Notes: generated by a model not told the origin, from the sequence alone. A DNA stretch of 64,000 bases from Martinezella rhizogenes (GCF_007002745.1 NZ_SGNY01000006.1:1-64000); one strand, 5' to 3'. Counted from the stretch's first letter, positions 29,104-39,377 are shown. Numbers and translations are program-made.

Positions 29104-29841
29104 ATGACGATCAAAAACGCCATGGTGCTGGCCGCCGGGCTTGGCACGCGGATGCGCCCGATCACCGATACGATCCCGAAGCCGCTCGTCAAGATTGCCG
29201 GCAAGCCGATGATCGATTACGCGCTCGACGCGCTTGTGGAAGCCGGGGCTGAGACGATCGTCGTTAATGTGCATCACCATGCGGATCAGATGATCGCTCA
29301 TCTGGAGCACCGCTCCGACGTCGAAATCCTGATTTCAGACGAGCGGGCGCAACTGATGAACTCCGGCGGCGGGCTTGCCAAGGGTCTGAAGCTGCTGGAA
29401 CCCGGCCCGGTCTTCGTCATGAATGCCGATCTATTCTGGATCGGCGAGCAATTGAATGCAGTCAGCAACCTGCGCAAGCTTGCGCAATTCTTCGATCCGG
29501 AGCGCATGGATATGGTCCTGCTCTGTGTTGATATGGATCGCACCACCGGTCATAACGGCAAAAAGGATTTCAACCTTTCTGACGACGGTAAATTGGTGCG
29601 GTATTGCGATGGTGACCCAAACCCCGTGGTTTATGCCGGCGCCATTGCCATGGACTCGCGCCTGCTTGAAGATGCGCCGACGGATGCTTTCAACCTCAAC
29701 ATCTATTTTGACCGCGCCATTAAAAATGACCGGCTTTCCGGGATTTCGCTTGATGGGCACTGGATCACCGTCGGCACGCCCGATGCGATAGAAGACGCAG
29801 AAAACATCATCCAGCAATTCAGGGAAAAACGCTCTGCATGA
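29104..29841 (+). CDS. murU: Nucleotidyltransferase, likely MurNAc-1-phosphate uridylyltransferase MurU
   Basis: A 245-residue sugar-nucleotidyltransferase with the signature LAAGLGTRMRP (pyrophosphorylase loop), PKPLVKIAGKP, and the metal Asp in VFVMNADLFW. Its place directly after an AmgK domain argues for MurU, which makes UDP-MurNAc from MurNAc-1-phosphate during cell-wall recycling. A mannose-1-phosphate guanylyltransferase is the main alternative from sequence alone. ATG 29104 is chosen (MTIKNAMVLAAG); 32 upstream open codons overlap amgK. The stop overlaps addB by four bases. Confidence 0.82.
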   Translation: MTIKNAMVLAAGLGTRMRPITDTIPKPLVKIAGKPMIDYALDALVEAGAETIVVNVHHHADQMIAHLEHRSDVEILISDERAQLMNSGGGLAKGLKLLEPGPVFVMNADLFWIGEQLNAVSNLRKLAQFFDPERMDMVLLCVDMDRTTGHNGKKDFNLSDDGKLVRYCDGDPNPVVYAGAIAMDSRLLEDAPTDAFNLNIYFDRAIKNDRLSGISLDGHWITVGTPDAIEDAENIIQQFREKRSA

Positions 29842-32800
29842 CCACGTCCCGCCACGAAAAGCGCGTCCTGACGATCGCTGCGGGAACACCGTTCCTCAAA
29901 ACGCTCGCGGAAACGCTGTGTGACGGGACACTGACAGCCGGCTATAGATATGACCCAGCCGACCCGCTTTCACTGGCCAAGGTGACGATCTATGTGCCGA
30001 CGCGACGTTCCGCCCGCGTACTGCGCTCCGAATTCGTCGACCTTCTGGGAGGCAGATCCGCCATTCTGCCGCTGATCCGACCGCTCGGCGAAACGGACGA
30101 TGATAGCGGCTTTTTCGATATCGAAAATCCTGAGATCATGGATCTCGCACCACCGATTTCCGGCACCGGCCGGCTGATCGAACTGGCGCGTCTTATTCTG
30201 GCCTGGCGCAACAGCCTGCCGGACGCCATCCGGGCGATCCATTCGGATTCGCCGCTCGTTGCCCCCGCCAGCCCCGCCGATGCCATATGGCTGGCGCGTG
30301 CGCTTGGCGAGGTGATCGATGCGATGGATACGGAAGAAAAGGATTGGGAAGCGCTTCAGCATCTCGATACCGGCGAACATGCGCAATGGTGGCAGCTGAC
30401 GGCGGATTTCCTGAAGATCGCCAGCGTCTTCTGGCCGGCGCGCCTTGCCGAACTCAACCGCTCCTCGGCCGGCCGGCATCGAAACGGCATCTTGCGGGCC
30501 GAGGCAAACCGACTTGCCAATTTGCCGGATACGGGACCGATCATCGTGGCCGGGTCTACCGGCTCCATTCCGGCCGCAGCCGACCTCATCGCCGCCGTTG
30601 CCGCCTTGCCGCAGGGCGTCGTCGTGCTTCCGGGGCTTGATCTTGCCATGTCAGAGGAGCAATGGGAGGCAATTGCCGAAGACCCGACCGACCCTTCCAG
30701 CCGTACCCATTCGCAATACGGGCTCTATATGCTGCTGCAGAAGCTCGGCATCCTACGCGACGACGTGGATCAGATCGGAGCTATCGATAGCGATCTTGAA
30801 AAACGCGCGGCCGTTTTTTCAGCGGCGCTCGCTCCGGCCAAGTCCACCAGCGATTGGAACCGGTGGCGCGAAGACAGGGACCCCGGCTTCTTCGATGAAG
30901 CTTTTGCGGCGGCCACACTGATAGAAGCCGCCAACGAGCGCGAAGAGGCAACCGCCATCGCGGTGGCGCTCAGGCTGGCGCTGGAAGCTCCGGGTGCCGG
31001 ACGTCCTTCGCAGGCCGCACTGATAACACCCGACCGCGGCTTGGCGCGGCGGGTGGCGACGGAATTGCAGCGTTTCGGCATAGAGGCCGACGATTCGGCC
31101 GGTACGCCACTTTCTGCCACACCGCGGGCCGGGCTGACACAACTGGCGCTGGAAGCGATCCTGCGGCCCGGAGACCCGGTGCCGATCATTTCGCTTCTGA
31201 AGCATCCACTCTCCCGTTTCGGGCTTTCGGAGGCGGCGTTCACACAAGCCTCAAAAGCGCTGGAACTCATAGCACTGCGTGGCGGCCGCGTCGAAACCGA
31301 AATCGGCAATCTGGAAGCGGTTCTGGAGGCGCAGCTGCTGGCGCAGCACGATGACCGGCACCCACCCGCCTGGCGGCTGGCATTGCCGGAAGGAAGCCTT
31401 GAAGCAGCCCGCGATCTGGCGCAGCGGATCGCCGTTGCAACCGAGCCGCTTGGTTCTGCCTTCGTGCGTCGGGATCAATCTGGCCGGGCCTTTACCGACA
31501 AATTACCACTCTCCCATTGGGCGGAGCGGACGGGCCGCGTGATCGAAGCCATCTGTGCGGATGAAAACAATGATCTTGCCGCGCTCTGGTCCGGTGAGGC
31601 TGGTGATACGCTTTCCGGCCTGTTCGGCGAATTGATGGAAAGCGGCGAAATCCTCGATGCGGACGGGCCTCAATGGGCTGACATATTTGCGGCGCTGGTT
31701 GCCGGGGAATCGATCAAACCGCGATCCATGCGTCATCCACGCATCTTTATCTTCGGTGCGCTCGAAGCCCGCCTGCAAAGCGTCGACACCGTCGTCATTG
31801 GCGGGCTCAATGAAGGCCTCTGGCCGGGCCAGACGGCGAATAACCCATTCTTGTCCCGCACCATGAAGACCGCTATCGGACTTGAGCCGCCGGAACGGCG
31901 CATCGGCCAGCTGGCACATGACTTTGAGATGGCCAACGGCACCCGACAAATCTTTTACACCCGGGCGTTGAGGCAGGGCTCAACGCCGGCTGTCGCTTCT
32001 CGCTGGCTGCAACGATTGCTGGCACTGGGTGGTGAGGATTTCGCCGGAGAACTGAAGAAGCGTGGCGAGACCTATCGGCATTGGGCCGGTCTGATGGATG
32101 AAAGCATCGATCAGGACGCGGCAAAGCGCCCTGCCCCCAAGCCGCCGGCTAATCTGCAGCCAACCCGTTATTCCTTCAGCGAAGTGGGACGGCTGCGCCG
32201 CGATCCCTATTCGATCTATGCGCGGCGTATCCTGAAGCTTGACCCGCTCGAGCCCTTCAACCGCGATCCAAGTGCCGCTGATCGCGGCACGCTCTATCAC
32301 GCGATCATCGAGCGTTATTCGCGTGAGGGGCACATCCCCGGCACGCCGGCTTCGTTCGACGCCATGCAACGCATTCTGGACGAATGTTTCGACGCGGAAA
32401 ACCTGCCGCCGCATGTGGATGTCATCTGGCGGCCACGTTTTGCGGCGGTGGCACGTGCCTTCATCGACTGGGAGAAGGAACGTCATCCATCCATTCGCCA
32501 CAGCTTTTTCGAGGCACGCGCCGGCCAGGAAATAGCCGAAGCGGGGATAAGGTTGACCGGAATTGCCGACCGCATCGACATCAAGTCAAACGGTCACGCG
32601 GATATTATCGACTACAAGACCGGGCTTGCGCCTTCGGTCAATCAGGCGCGCGCGCTGCTTGACCCACAACTGGCGCTGGAAGCGGCGGCGCTGATGCGCG
32701 GAGCCTTCCGCGAAGCCGGTTCGCCCACGCCGGAAAACCTTATCTATGTGCGCCTGCGGCCGGGCGATCGTTTTTTTCCCGACCAGGTCAATAACGAACA

Positions 32801-33023
32801 TTCCAGTCGCAGCGGCAAAAGACCGCCAAAATCGGCCATTGAACTGGCGACGGAATCGATCGAGCAACTTGCCAAATTCGTGCGCTCACTGCGCGAAGGC
32901 GAGAACGGTTTCGCCTCGCGGCTGGTGCCGGAAGAGCAACAATCCTATGGGGGGGAATATGACCATCTCGCCCGGGTTTCGGAATGGTCCACGGCGGAAC
33001 CGGGAGACGGCGATGACGATTGA
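29838..33023 (+). CDS. addB: Double-strand break repair protein AddB
   Basis: A 1061-residue inactivated-helicase/nuclease subunit of AddAB, which processes double-strand ends for RecA. The N-terminus has the helicase-like TIAAGTPFLKTLAETL in place of a good Walker A and VPTRRSARVLRSEF. The C-terminal RecB-type nuclease shows GIADRIDI and IIDYKTGLAP with catalytic Asp and Lys. The four iron-sulphur cysteines known from Bacillus AddB are not seen: only a few scattered cysteines are present. It overlaps murU by 4 and addA by 11 bases. Confidence 0.93.
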   Translation: MTTSRHEKRVLTIAAGTPFLKTLAETLCDGTLTAGYRYDPADPLSLAKVTIYVPTRRSARVLRSEFVDLLGGRSAILPLIRPLGETDDDSGFFDIENPEIMDLAPPISGTGRLIELARLILAWRNSLPDAIRAIHSDSPLVAPASPADAIWLARALGEVIDAMDTEEKDWEALQHLDTGEHAQWWQLTADFLKIASVFWPARLAELNRSSAGRHRNGILRAEANRLANLPDTGPIIVAGSTGSIPAAADLIAAVAALPQGVVVLPGLDLAMSEEQWEAIAEDPTDPSSRTHSQYGLYMLLQKLGILRDDVDQIGAIDSDLEKRAAVFSAALAPAKSTSDWNRWREDRDPGFFDEAFAAATLIEAANEREEATAIAVALRLALEAPGAGRPSQAALITPDRGLARRVATELQRFGIEADDSAGTPLSATPRAGLTQLALEAILRPGDPVPIISLLKHPLSRFGLSEAAFTQASKALELIALRGGRVETEIGNLEAVLEAQLLAQHDDRHPPAWRLALPEGSLEAARDLAQRIAVATEPLGSAFVRRDQSGRAFTDKLPLSHWAERTGRVIEAICADENNDLAALWSGEAGDTLSGLFGELMESGEILDADGPQWADIFAALVAGESIKPRSMRHPRIFIFGALEARLQSVDTVVIGGLNEGLWPGQTANNPFLSRTMKTAIGLEPPERRIGQLAHDFEMANGTRQIFYTRALRQGSTPAVASRWLQRLLALGGEDFAGELKKRGETYRHWAGLMDESIDQDAAKRPAPKPPANLQPTRYSFSEVGRLRRDPYSIYARRILKLDPLEPFNRDPSAADRGTLYHAIIERYSREGHIPGTPASFDAMQRILDECFDAENLPPHVDVIWRPRFAAVARAFIDWEKERHPSIRHSFFEARAGQEIAEAGIRLTGIADRIDIKSNGHADIIDYKTGLAPSVNQARALLDPQLALEAAALMRGAFREAGSPTPENLIYVRLRPGDRFFPDQVNNEHSSRSGKRPPKSAIELATESIEQLAKFVRSLREGENGFASRLVPEEQQSYGGEYDHLARVSEWSTAEPGDGDDD

Positions 33024-36000
33024 TCCTGTCGATCACGGCCCCGCCGCCGATACACCCGAAAGCTGGATCGACTGGACCAGCGCCCGGCAGCGGCTTGCCT
33101 CCGATCCGGCAAGTTCCGCATGGGTGTCGGCCAATGCCGGCTCCGGCAAGACACATGTGTTGACGCAGCGCGTCATCCGTCTGCTTCTGGCCGGATGCCG
33201 CCCGTCGGCGATCCTGTGCCTCACCTATACCAAGGCTGCCGCGTCTGAAATGTCGAGCCGTGTCTTCGACCGGCTGGCGGAATGGGCAACTTTGCCGGAT
33301 TCCGATCTCAGGGATCGCATCACAGTCATTGAAGGCAAAGTGCCAGATCGCATAAAGCTTGCCGAAGCGCGGCGGCTGTTCGCCAAGGCACTGGAAACGC
33401 CGGGCGGGCTGAAAATTCAGACCATCCACGCATTCTGCGAGGCCCTGCTGCATCAGTTTCCGCTGGAAGCCAATGTCGCCGGCCATTTCTCGGTTCTCGA
33501 TGACCGCGCAGCCACTACCCTGCTGGCCGAGGCCCGCCGCTCTCTTCTGACGGCGGTTTCGACAGGAGGCGACACGGAACTGGCGCAGTCGCTTGCCTAT
33601 GTGCTTGATCTCGCCGACGAAAGCGGACTGGAATCGCTGCTTTCCGCCATTATCGCCAATCGCAGCGCCCTTCGCGCCTTTCTGCTCGAGGCAAAACAAT
33701 CCGGCGGCATCGATACCCGTTTGCGGCAGGCTATGCAGATCGATCATGAGGAAACCGAGGAAACGGCGGCGGCGGCCTTCTGGCCCCTGCCCGGTCTTTC
33801 CGGCCTTGCGCTCGACACCTATCTGACGCTTGCCGATGAGGTGGGCGGATCGCGCGTCATCGATGTCGCTTATGCGCTAAGGGAAGCGAAACGGCAGACG
33901 GACCCGGTGCGGCGGATGGAGTTCATCGAAGCAGCACTGCTGACGGCCAAGGGCGAGAAGAAATCGGATGCCTATGTCATCAACAAGGGCATGCAGAAAT
34001 CCGCCCCCGATCTTGTGGACGCGCTAACACTGGCGCGGGATCATGTCGTTGCCTGCCGCAACCGATATCGTCTGGTGCGGATGCTGGCGGCGACGAAATG
34101 CGCGCTTGTTCTGGCCGAGAGGCTGATCGGTGATTTCGAGGATCTGAAAAAGCAGCGTAGCCAGCTCGATTTCGAAGATCTGATCGAACGCGCCGCCAAT
34201 CTCCTCAACCGCGATACCGCGGGTGCCTGGGTGCATTACAAGCTGGATCAGGGCATCGACCATATTCTCGTCGACGAGGCGCAGGACACAAGCCCCGTAC
34301 AATGGTCGATCATCCAGTCGCTGGCGGCGGATTTCTTCACCGGCGAAAGCGCCCGCATGGGGCGGCGCACGCTGTTTGCCGTGGGTGATGAAAAACAGTC
34401 GATCTACTCCTTTCAGGGCGCGCGGCCGGAACGGTTCTCGCAGGAGCGCGATGAGACCAAAAGGCGCGTCGATCAGGTGGAGCAGGCTTTTCACCGCATC
34501 CGCCTGCCGCTCTCTTTCCGTTCGACGGAGGACGTGCTGGCCGCTGTCGATCAGGTCTTCTCGATCCCACAAAATGCCAGCGGCCTCAGTGCCGATAACG
34601 AGCCCGTCGAACACCGCTCCAACCGCGCAGGACACCCTGGCACCGTGGAAGTGTGGGACATGGTGGCGCCGGAAACTGCCGATGACCAAGAAGACTGGAC
34701 GGCGCCTTTCGATGCCTTGAGGGAAAGCGCACCCGCTACCATCGTCGCCCGCCGTATCGCTGCGCGGATCGCCGACATGATCGGAAGCGAAACTATTATT
34801 GAGAAGGGCGTGGAACGCGCCGTCGAAGCAGGCGACATTCTGGTGCTGGTGAGAAAACGCCATGCCTTCGTTAATGCGCTGACGCGGGAGTTGAAACGAC
34901 GTAAAAACATTCCTGTCGCTGGCGCCGACCGTCTTCGCCTGACCGACCACATTGCCGTGCAGGATCTTCTGGCGCTTGGCCGTTTCGTGGTGCTGCCGGA
35001 GGATGATCTTTCGCTTGCCGCACTGTTAAAGAGCCCGCTCTTTAACCTGACCGAAGATGATGTCTTCGAGATCACCGCGACGCGATCCGAGACGGAGAGC
35101 GTATGGCAGCGGCTGCAGGTGCTTTCGCGGGAAGAGAACAGCCACCTTTCCGTCGTTACCGGAAAACTGCAAAGCTTCATCACGCTTTCAAGAACGGCCA
35201 CCGTACATGATTTCTTCGCGGCGGTTCTGACACTGCATGATGGGCGCAAAAAATTCCTCGGGCGGCTTGGCAACGAGGCAAGCGACGTACTGGACGAGTT
35301 CCTGTCGTTTGCGCTGGACCATGAAAGAACCGGCCTGCCCGGCCTGCAAGCTTTCCTGTCCGTTCTGGAGACCGATTCGCCTGAAGTGAAGCGTGAGCAG
35401 GACAAGGACCGTGGCGAAGTGCGGATCATGACCGTGCATGCCTCCAAGGGGCTGGAAGCACCAGTCGTTTTTGTCGTCGATGGCGGTTCGAAAGCCTTCA
35501 ACCACAGCCATGTGCCGAAGCTGCGCTTCATCGAAGCGGAAGGGGACGCCGTCCCGGTCTGGCTGCCCGGCAGCGGCTTTTCCAATCATCTCATTCGCTT
35601 GGATGAGGAACGCCTGAAGACGGCCGCCGAAGACGAATATCGCCGGCTGCTGTATGTGGCGATGACCCGTGCCGCCGATCATCTGGTTATCTGTGGTTAT
35701 CGCGGCCAAAAAGAAAATCCCGAATGCTGGCACGCCATCGTCAAGGCAGCGCTTGCGGATAATCAGGATCACTGCCAGCCGCAGCAGTTCGCAGCCGATG
35801 GCGAAGAATGGCAGGGGCTTGTCTGGCGCAAGTCCGAAGCTCGCTCGACACCTGCGCCGCAGAGGGTGCCAGAACCGCAGCAAGATGAAGACTACGCCCT
35901 TCCGGCGGGACTTCTTGCCCCCTTGCCGGCCCTGCCTTCGCTACCGAGACCGCTCAGCCCTTCCGGTGCGGGCACCATCATCGATGACGGCGCGGACGAT

Positions 36001-36570
36001 CTGGCCGTGCGTTCACCGCTATTTGGCGAAAAAGCCGATGCCTCCTCTCTGGCGTTGCAACGCGGCCGACTGGTGCATCGCATGCTGCAGGCCCTGCCGG
36101 ATTTCGCCGAGAGCGAACGGGAAGCGGCGGCCCGGCGTTATGCGGAACGGGCGGCGCGTTTCTGGCCTCCTGCCGAGCGCGAATATTTGATACAGGCGGT
36201 TTTGCGGGTTCTGTCCGAACCGGCGGTGCAACCGGCCTTTTCCGCCAACAGCCGCGCGGAAATATCCATCATGGGCACGATGACGATTGGCCGGCAGCAA
36301 TATGCCGTGTCCGGCCGTATCGACCGGCTGGCGGTGGATGGCGACCGCGTCATTCTGGTGGATTACAAAACGAACCGTGTTCCTCCACGTGAAGCCCGTG
36401 AGATCCCCTACTCCCACGTGGCCCAGCTTGCCATCTATCGGGAAATTCTGGCGTCGCTTTATCCCGGCAAGGAATTTGTCTGCGCGCTGATCTATACGGA
36501 AAATGCCAGTTTTGTGACGGTTGGCGATGATGCGATGAGAGAGGCTCTTGCCGCAATAAAGACAAAGTGA
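33013..36570 (+). CDS. addA: Double-strand break repair helicase-nuclease AddA
   Basis: A 1185-residue UvrD-type helicase fused to a RecB-family nuclease. Walker A is ANAGSGKTHVL, motif II ILVDEAQDTSPVQW, motif III GDEKQSIYSFQGARPE, then IMTVHASKGLEAPVVF and RRLLYVAMTRAAD near the end of the helicase core. The C-terminal nuclease has SGRIDRLA and ILVDYKTNRVP. ATG 33013 follows GGGAG and overlaps the addB end by 11 bases; a longer open frame inside addB is ignored. With AddB it forms the alphaproteobacterial counterpart of RecBCD. Confidence 0.95.
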   Translation: MTIDPVDHGPAADTPESWIDWTSARQRLASDPASSAWVSANAGSGKTHVLTQRVIRLLLAGCRPSAILCLTYTKAAASEMSSRVFDRLAEWATLPDSDLRDRITVIEGKVPDRIKLAEARRLFAKALETPGGLKIQTIHAFCEALLHQFPLEANVAGHFSVLDDRAATTLLAEARRSLLTAVSTGGDTELAQSLAYVLDLADESGLESLLSAIIANRSALRAFLLEAKQSGGIDTRLRQAMQIDHEETEETAAAAFWPLPGLSGLALDTYLTLADEVGGSRVIDVAYALREAKRQTDPVRRMEFIEAALLTAKGEKKSDAYVINKGMQKSAPDLVDALTLARDHVVACRNRYRLVRMLAATKCALVLAERLIGDFEDLKKQRSQLDFEDLIERAANLLNRDTAGAWVHYKLDQGIDHILVDEAQDTSPVQWSIIQSLAADFFTGESARMGRRTLFAVGDEKQSIYSFQGARPERFSQERDETKRRVDQVEQAFHRIRLPLSFRSTEDVLAAVDQVFSIPQNASGLSADNEPVEHRSNRAGHPGTVEVWDMVAPETADDQEDWTAPFDALRESAPATIVARRIAARIADMIGSETIIEKGVERAVEAGDILVLVRKRHAFVNALTRELKRRKNIPVAGADRLRLTDHIAVQDLLALGRFVVLPEDDLSLAALLKSPLFNLTEDDVFEITATRSETESVWQRLQVLSREENSHLSVVTGKLQSFITLSRTATVHDFFAAVLTLHDGRKKFLGRLGNEASDVLDEFLSFALDHERTGLPGLQAFLSVLETDSPEVKREQDKDRGEVRIMTVHASKGLEAPVVFVVDGGSKAFNHSHVPKLRFIEAEGDAVPVWLPGSGFSNHLIRLDEERLKTAAEDEYRRLLYVAMTRAADHLVICGYRGQKENPECWHAIVKAALADNQDHCQPQQFAADGEEWQGLVWRKSEARSTPAPQRVPEPQQDEDYALPAGLLAPLPALPSLPRPLSPSGAGTIIDDGADDLAVRSPLFGEKADASSLALQRGRLVHRMLQALPDFAESEREAAARRYAERAARFWPPAEREYLIQAVLRVLSEPAVQPAFSANSRAEISIMGTMTIGRQQYAVSGRIDRLAVDGDRVILVDYKTNRVPPREAREIPYSHVAQLAIYREILASLYPGKEFVCALIYTENASFVTVGDDAMREALAAIKTK

Positions 36571-36647
36571 GATACCGGGGCATTGAAATTCCGACGCGCC
36601 CGCATCACATCGATAGCGGAAAAGTTTAGCTGAAAGGAGAGCCAGAT

Positions 36648-36968
36648 ATGGCTACCGTAAAAGTCGACGCCGCCAACTTCCAGTCCGAAGTCCTCGAATC
36701 CTCCGAACCCGTTGTGGTGGACTTCTGGGCCGAATGGTGTGGCCCGTGCAAGATGATCGCGCCGAGCCTTGAAGAAATCGCGTCTGAGCTTGCCGGCAAG
36801 GTCAAGGTCGCGAAACTCAACATCGACGAAAACCCGGAACTGGCCGCCAAGTTCGGCGTTCGCTCGATCCCGACGCTCGCCATGTTCAAGGGCGGCGAAG
36901 TGGCCGATATCAAGGTAGGTGCTGCACCCAAGACAGCGCTTTCCGCCTGGATTTCCGGCGCCGCATAA
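36648..36968 (+). CDS. trxA: Thioredoxin TrxA
   Basis: A 106-residue thioredoxin with the redox pair Cys31/Cys34 in [13 protein letters not shown] and the cis-proline loop [10 protein letters not shown] cytoplasmic disulphide reductant for ribonucleotide reductase and other enzymes. Strong AAGGAGAG ribosome site. It is 77 bases after addA and ends at a bidirectional terminator. Confidence 0.97.
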   Translation: MATVKVDAANFQSEVLESSEPVVVDFWAEWCGPCKMIAPSLEEIASELAGKVKVAKLNIDENPELAAKFGVRSIPTLAMFKGGEVADIKVGAAPKTALSAWISGAA

Positions 36969-36984
36969 GCCATTTTATGGAATG

Positions 36985-37016
36985 AAAAAAGCCCGGCATC
37001 ACTGCCGGGCTTTTTT
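36985..37016. terminator. Bidirectional terminator between trxA and folC
   Basis: Perfect 8-bp stem GCCCGGCA (36991-36998) / TGCCGGGC (37003-37010) flanked by A(6) and T(6). The folC TAA stop (37015-37017) lies inside the T-run. Confidence 0.93.
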
Positions 37017-38358
37017 ATTGGGGGACCGTGCCGTTCAATGCAAGGGCATTTCCGGCAAGATAAAGCGATCCGCCGATCAGGATGCGCGGCGGTGGTCCTT
37101 CCGGATCGAGGCGGCGGGACAGTTCGTCCAGCGCCTCGGTAAGCGATGAGGTCGGTGCCGCGACCAGACCGGCATCAAAGGCCGCATGGGCGAGCACGAC
37201 AGGATCAATCGCCGCATCCGTGCCACCGATCGGTACGGTGAAGACATATTCGGCAATATCGGCGAAAGCCTTGAAATAGCCCACGGGATCCTTGGTATTG
37301 ATCATGCCGGCGATGATGAACAGCGGCCGGGGCGTCTTTTCCTCAAACCCGGCCATCGCCTCGGCAATCACTTCGCCAGCGCCGGGGTTGTGACCACCAT
37401 CGACCCAGATTTCCGCATCCTTCGGAGCCATCTCGGCAATCTTGCCGGTCTGAATGCGTTGCAGACGACCGGGCCATTCTACGGAGGTCATGGCCTTTTC
37501 GATCATCCGTTCCGTCACTTCGAAACCGGCGGCCTTAACGGCGCGGATCGCGGCGGCGGCATTAGCAAGCTGGTGGCGGCCGGGAAGCCGCGGCAGCGGC
37601 GCATCGGTCAGGCCATATTCATCCTGATAGACCATGCGGCCGAATTCTTCATGGGCGGAAAAATCCTGACCATAGACCGATGCCGGGCAACCCAGGCGTT
37701 CGGCCGTGGCAACAAGAGTTTCCAGAGCCGCATCATATTCCTGATGGCCGATGATAACGGGGGAACCGGGCTTCATGATGCCCGCCTTTTCGGCGGCGAT
37801 CAGCTCCACACGGTCGCCGAGATAGGCCTGGTGGTCCAGCGAGATCGGCATGATGACCGACACGGCAGGATTGTTGATTACATTGGTCGCATCAAAGCGC
37901 CCGCCGAGACCAACCTCGACAACGGCGGCATCGGCAGGCTGTTCCGCAAAGAGCACGAACATCGCGGCGGTCAGGATTTCGAAAACCGTTATCATCTGGC
38001 CGCCATTGGCAGCTTCAATACGGCGAAGCGCATCCGCAAAGACCTCGTCCTCGACATACCGGCCCTTATCGCCGGGAACGCCGATGCGATAGCGTTCATG
38101 CCAGTTTACGAGATGCGGAGAGGTATGGACGTGGACGGAAAGGCCTGCGGCCTCCAGCAAAGCACGACAAAAGGCGGTGACCGAACCCTTGCCGTTGGTG
38201 CCCGCCACATGAATAACGGGCGGCATCCTCTTCTGGGGATTGCCGAGTTTTTCGAGAAGACGGGAAATTCTGTCGAGTGAAAGATCAAAACCCTTGGGGT
38301 GGAGCTGCATCAGCTCTTCAATGATCTTCTCTGCCTCACTAATCGCGGGCTTCGTCAT
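37015..38358 (-). CDS. folC: Bifunctional folylpolyglutamate/dihydrofolate synthase FolC
   Basis: A 447-residue Mur-ligase-type enzyme adding glutamate to folates, and probably making dihydrofolate from dihydropteroate. The ATP loop is VAGTNGKGSVTAF; further motifs are HTSPHLVNWHERYRI, VEVGLGGRFDATNV and VDGGHNPGAG. I used ATG 38358 (MTKPAISEAEK), the usual rhizobial start; ATG 38394 in frame would add 12 residues. It follows accD by 122 bases, in the trp-accD-folC row. Confidence 0.93.
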   Translation of the reverse strand: MTKPAISEAEKIIEELMQLHPKGFDLSLDRISRLLEKLGNPQKRMPPVIHVAGTNGKGSVTAFCRALLEAAGLSVHVHTSPHLVNWHERYRIGVPGDKGRYVEDEVFADALRRIEAANGGQMITVFEILTAAMFVLFAEQPADAAVVEVGLGGRFDATNVINNPAVSVIMPISLDHQAYLGDRVELIAAEKAGIMKPGSPVIIGHQEYDAALETLVATAERLGCPASVYGQDFSAHEEFGRMVYQDEYGLTDAPLPRLPGRHQLANAAAAIRAVKAAGFEVTERMIEKAMTSVEWPGRLQRIQTGKIAEMAPKDAEIWVDGGHNPGAGEVIAEAMAGFEEKTPRPLFIIAGMINTKDPVGYFKAFADIAEYVFTVPIGGTDAAIDPVVLAHAAFDAGLVAAPTSSLTEALDELSRRLDPEGPPPRILIGGSLYLAGNALALNGTVPQ

Positions 38359-38480
38359 GTCTTCTGTTCGCCTTTCAGGCGTTTTGCTTGCCATTTGTCC
38401 GCCGCACCAAAGATGAAATCATGCAACGTATAGCATCATCCCGAAGGCCGTTCAGGCCTTCGGGCGACATATTTTTTTGC

Positions 38481-39377
38481 TCAGGCCGAAGCGGCCAGCG
38501 GTACGACAGCGTTTGCGTTGTCAGCAGGCGCCTTGGTCATGATCTTAAGCAGATTGGCCAGCGTATCCGGGATTTCGCGACGGTCGATCACCATGTCCAC
38601 CATGCCGTGTTCCAGAAGATACTCGGATGTCTGGAAACCTTCCGGCAACTTTTCACGAATGGTCTGCTCGATCACACGCTTGCCGGCAAAGCAGATTTCC
38701 GCACCCGGCTCGGCGATATGAACATCGCCCAGCATAGCGTAGGAAGCGGTCACGCCACCGGTCGTCGGGTTCGTCAGAACCACGATATAGGGCATGCCGG
38801 CTTCTTTCAGCATGTTCACTGCAACGGTCGTGCGCGGCAGCTGCATCAGCGAAAGAATGCCTTCCTGCATGCGGGCACCGCCGGAGGCCGGGAACATGAC
38901 GAGCGGGCAACGCTCGGAAATGGCGCGCTCGAATGCCTTGACGATGGCTTCGCCGGCGGCAATGCCCAAGGAGCCGCCCATGAACTGGAATTCATGCACG
39001 ACGGCAACGATCTTCAGGCCTCTCAGGAGGCCGACGCCAGCAAGGATCGTGTCTTCCTGCTCGGTCTTCGTGCGGCTGTCACGCAGGCGATCGGTGTATT
39101 TCTTGGAATCGCGGAACTTCAATGGGTCCTGCGCCACCTTTGGCTGCGGCAGAGCCTCATAGACACCGCCATCGAAAAGATCGACGAGACGCGCCTTTGC
39201 CGGCATCTTCATGTGATAGCCCGAGGCCGGGATAACCCACTTGTTATCCTCGAGATCCTTATGGAAGACCATCTCACCCGTTTCCGGGCATTTGATCCAC
39301 AGGTTCTCCGGAACCTCCGGACGGCGGCCAAGCATGGAATTGATCCGGGGCCGAACGTAATTGGTGATCCAGTTCAA
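38481..39377 (-). CDS. accD: Acetyl-CoA carboxylase carboxyltransferase subunit beta AccD
   Basis: A 298-residue carboxyltransferase beta subunit that, with AccA, moves the carboxyl group from biotin to acetyl-CoA to make malonyl-CoA. The crotonase-fold core is clear ([45 protein letters not shown]). The N-terminal zinc ribbon is degenerate: only Cys30 remains; the other three ligand positions read Thr33, Ile49 and Ser52 where E. coli AccD has cysteines. It lies 26 bases after trpA, on the same strand. Confidence 0.95.
   Translation of the reverse strand: MNWITNYVRPRINSMLGRRPEVPENLWIKCPETGEMVFHKDLEDNKWVIPASGYHMKMPAKARLVDLFDGGVYEALPQPKVAQDPLKFRDSKKYTDRLRDSRTKTEQEDTILAGVGLLRGLKIVAVVHEFQFMGGSLGIAAGEAIVKAFERAISERCPLVMFPASGGARMQEGILSLMQLPRTTVAVNMLKEAGMPYIVVLTNPTTGGVTASYAMLGDVHIAEPGAEICFAGKRVIEQTIREKLPEGFQTSEYLLEHGMVDMVIDRREIPDTLANLLKIMTKAPADNANAVVPLAASA

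Noticed and set aside
36361-36425. Further CACGTG-containing sequences in addA as parS
   Set aside because: Flanks (CTCCACGTGAAGCC, TCCCACGTGGCC) lack the TTCACGTGAA core; chance hexamers in coding sequence.
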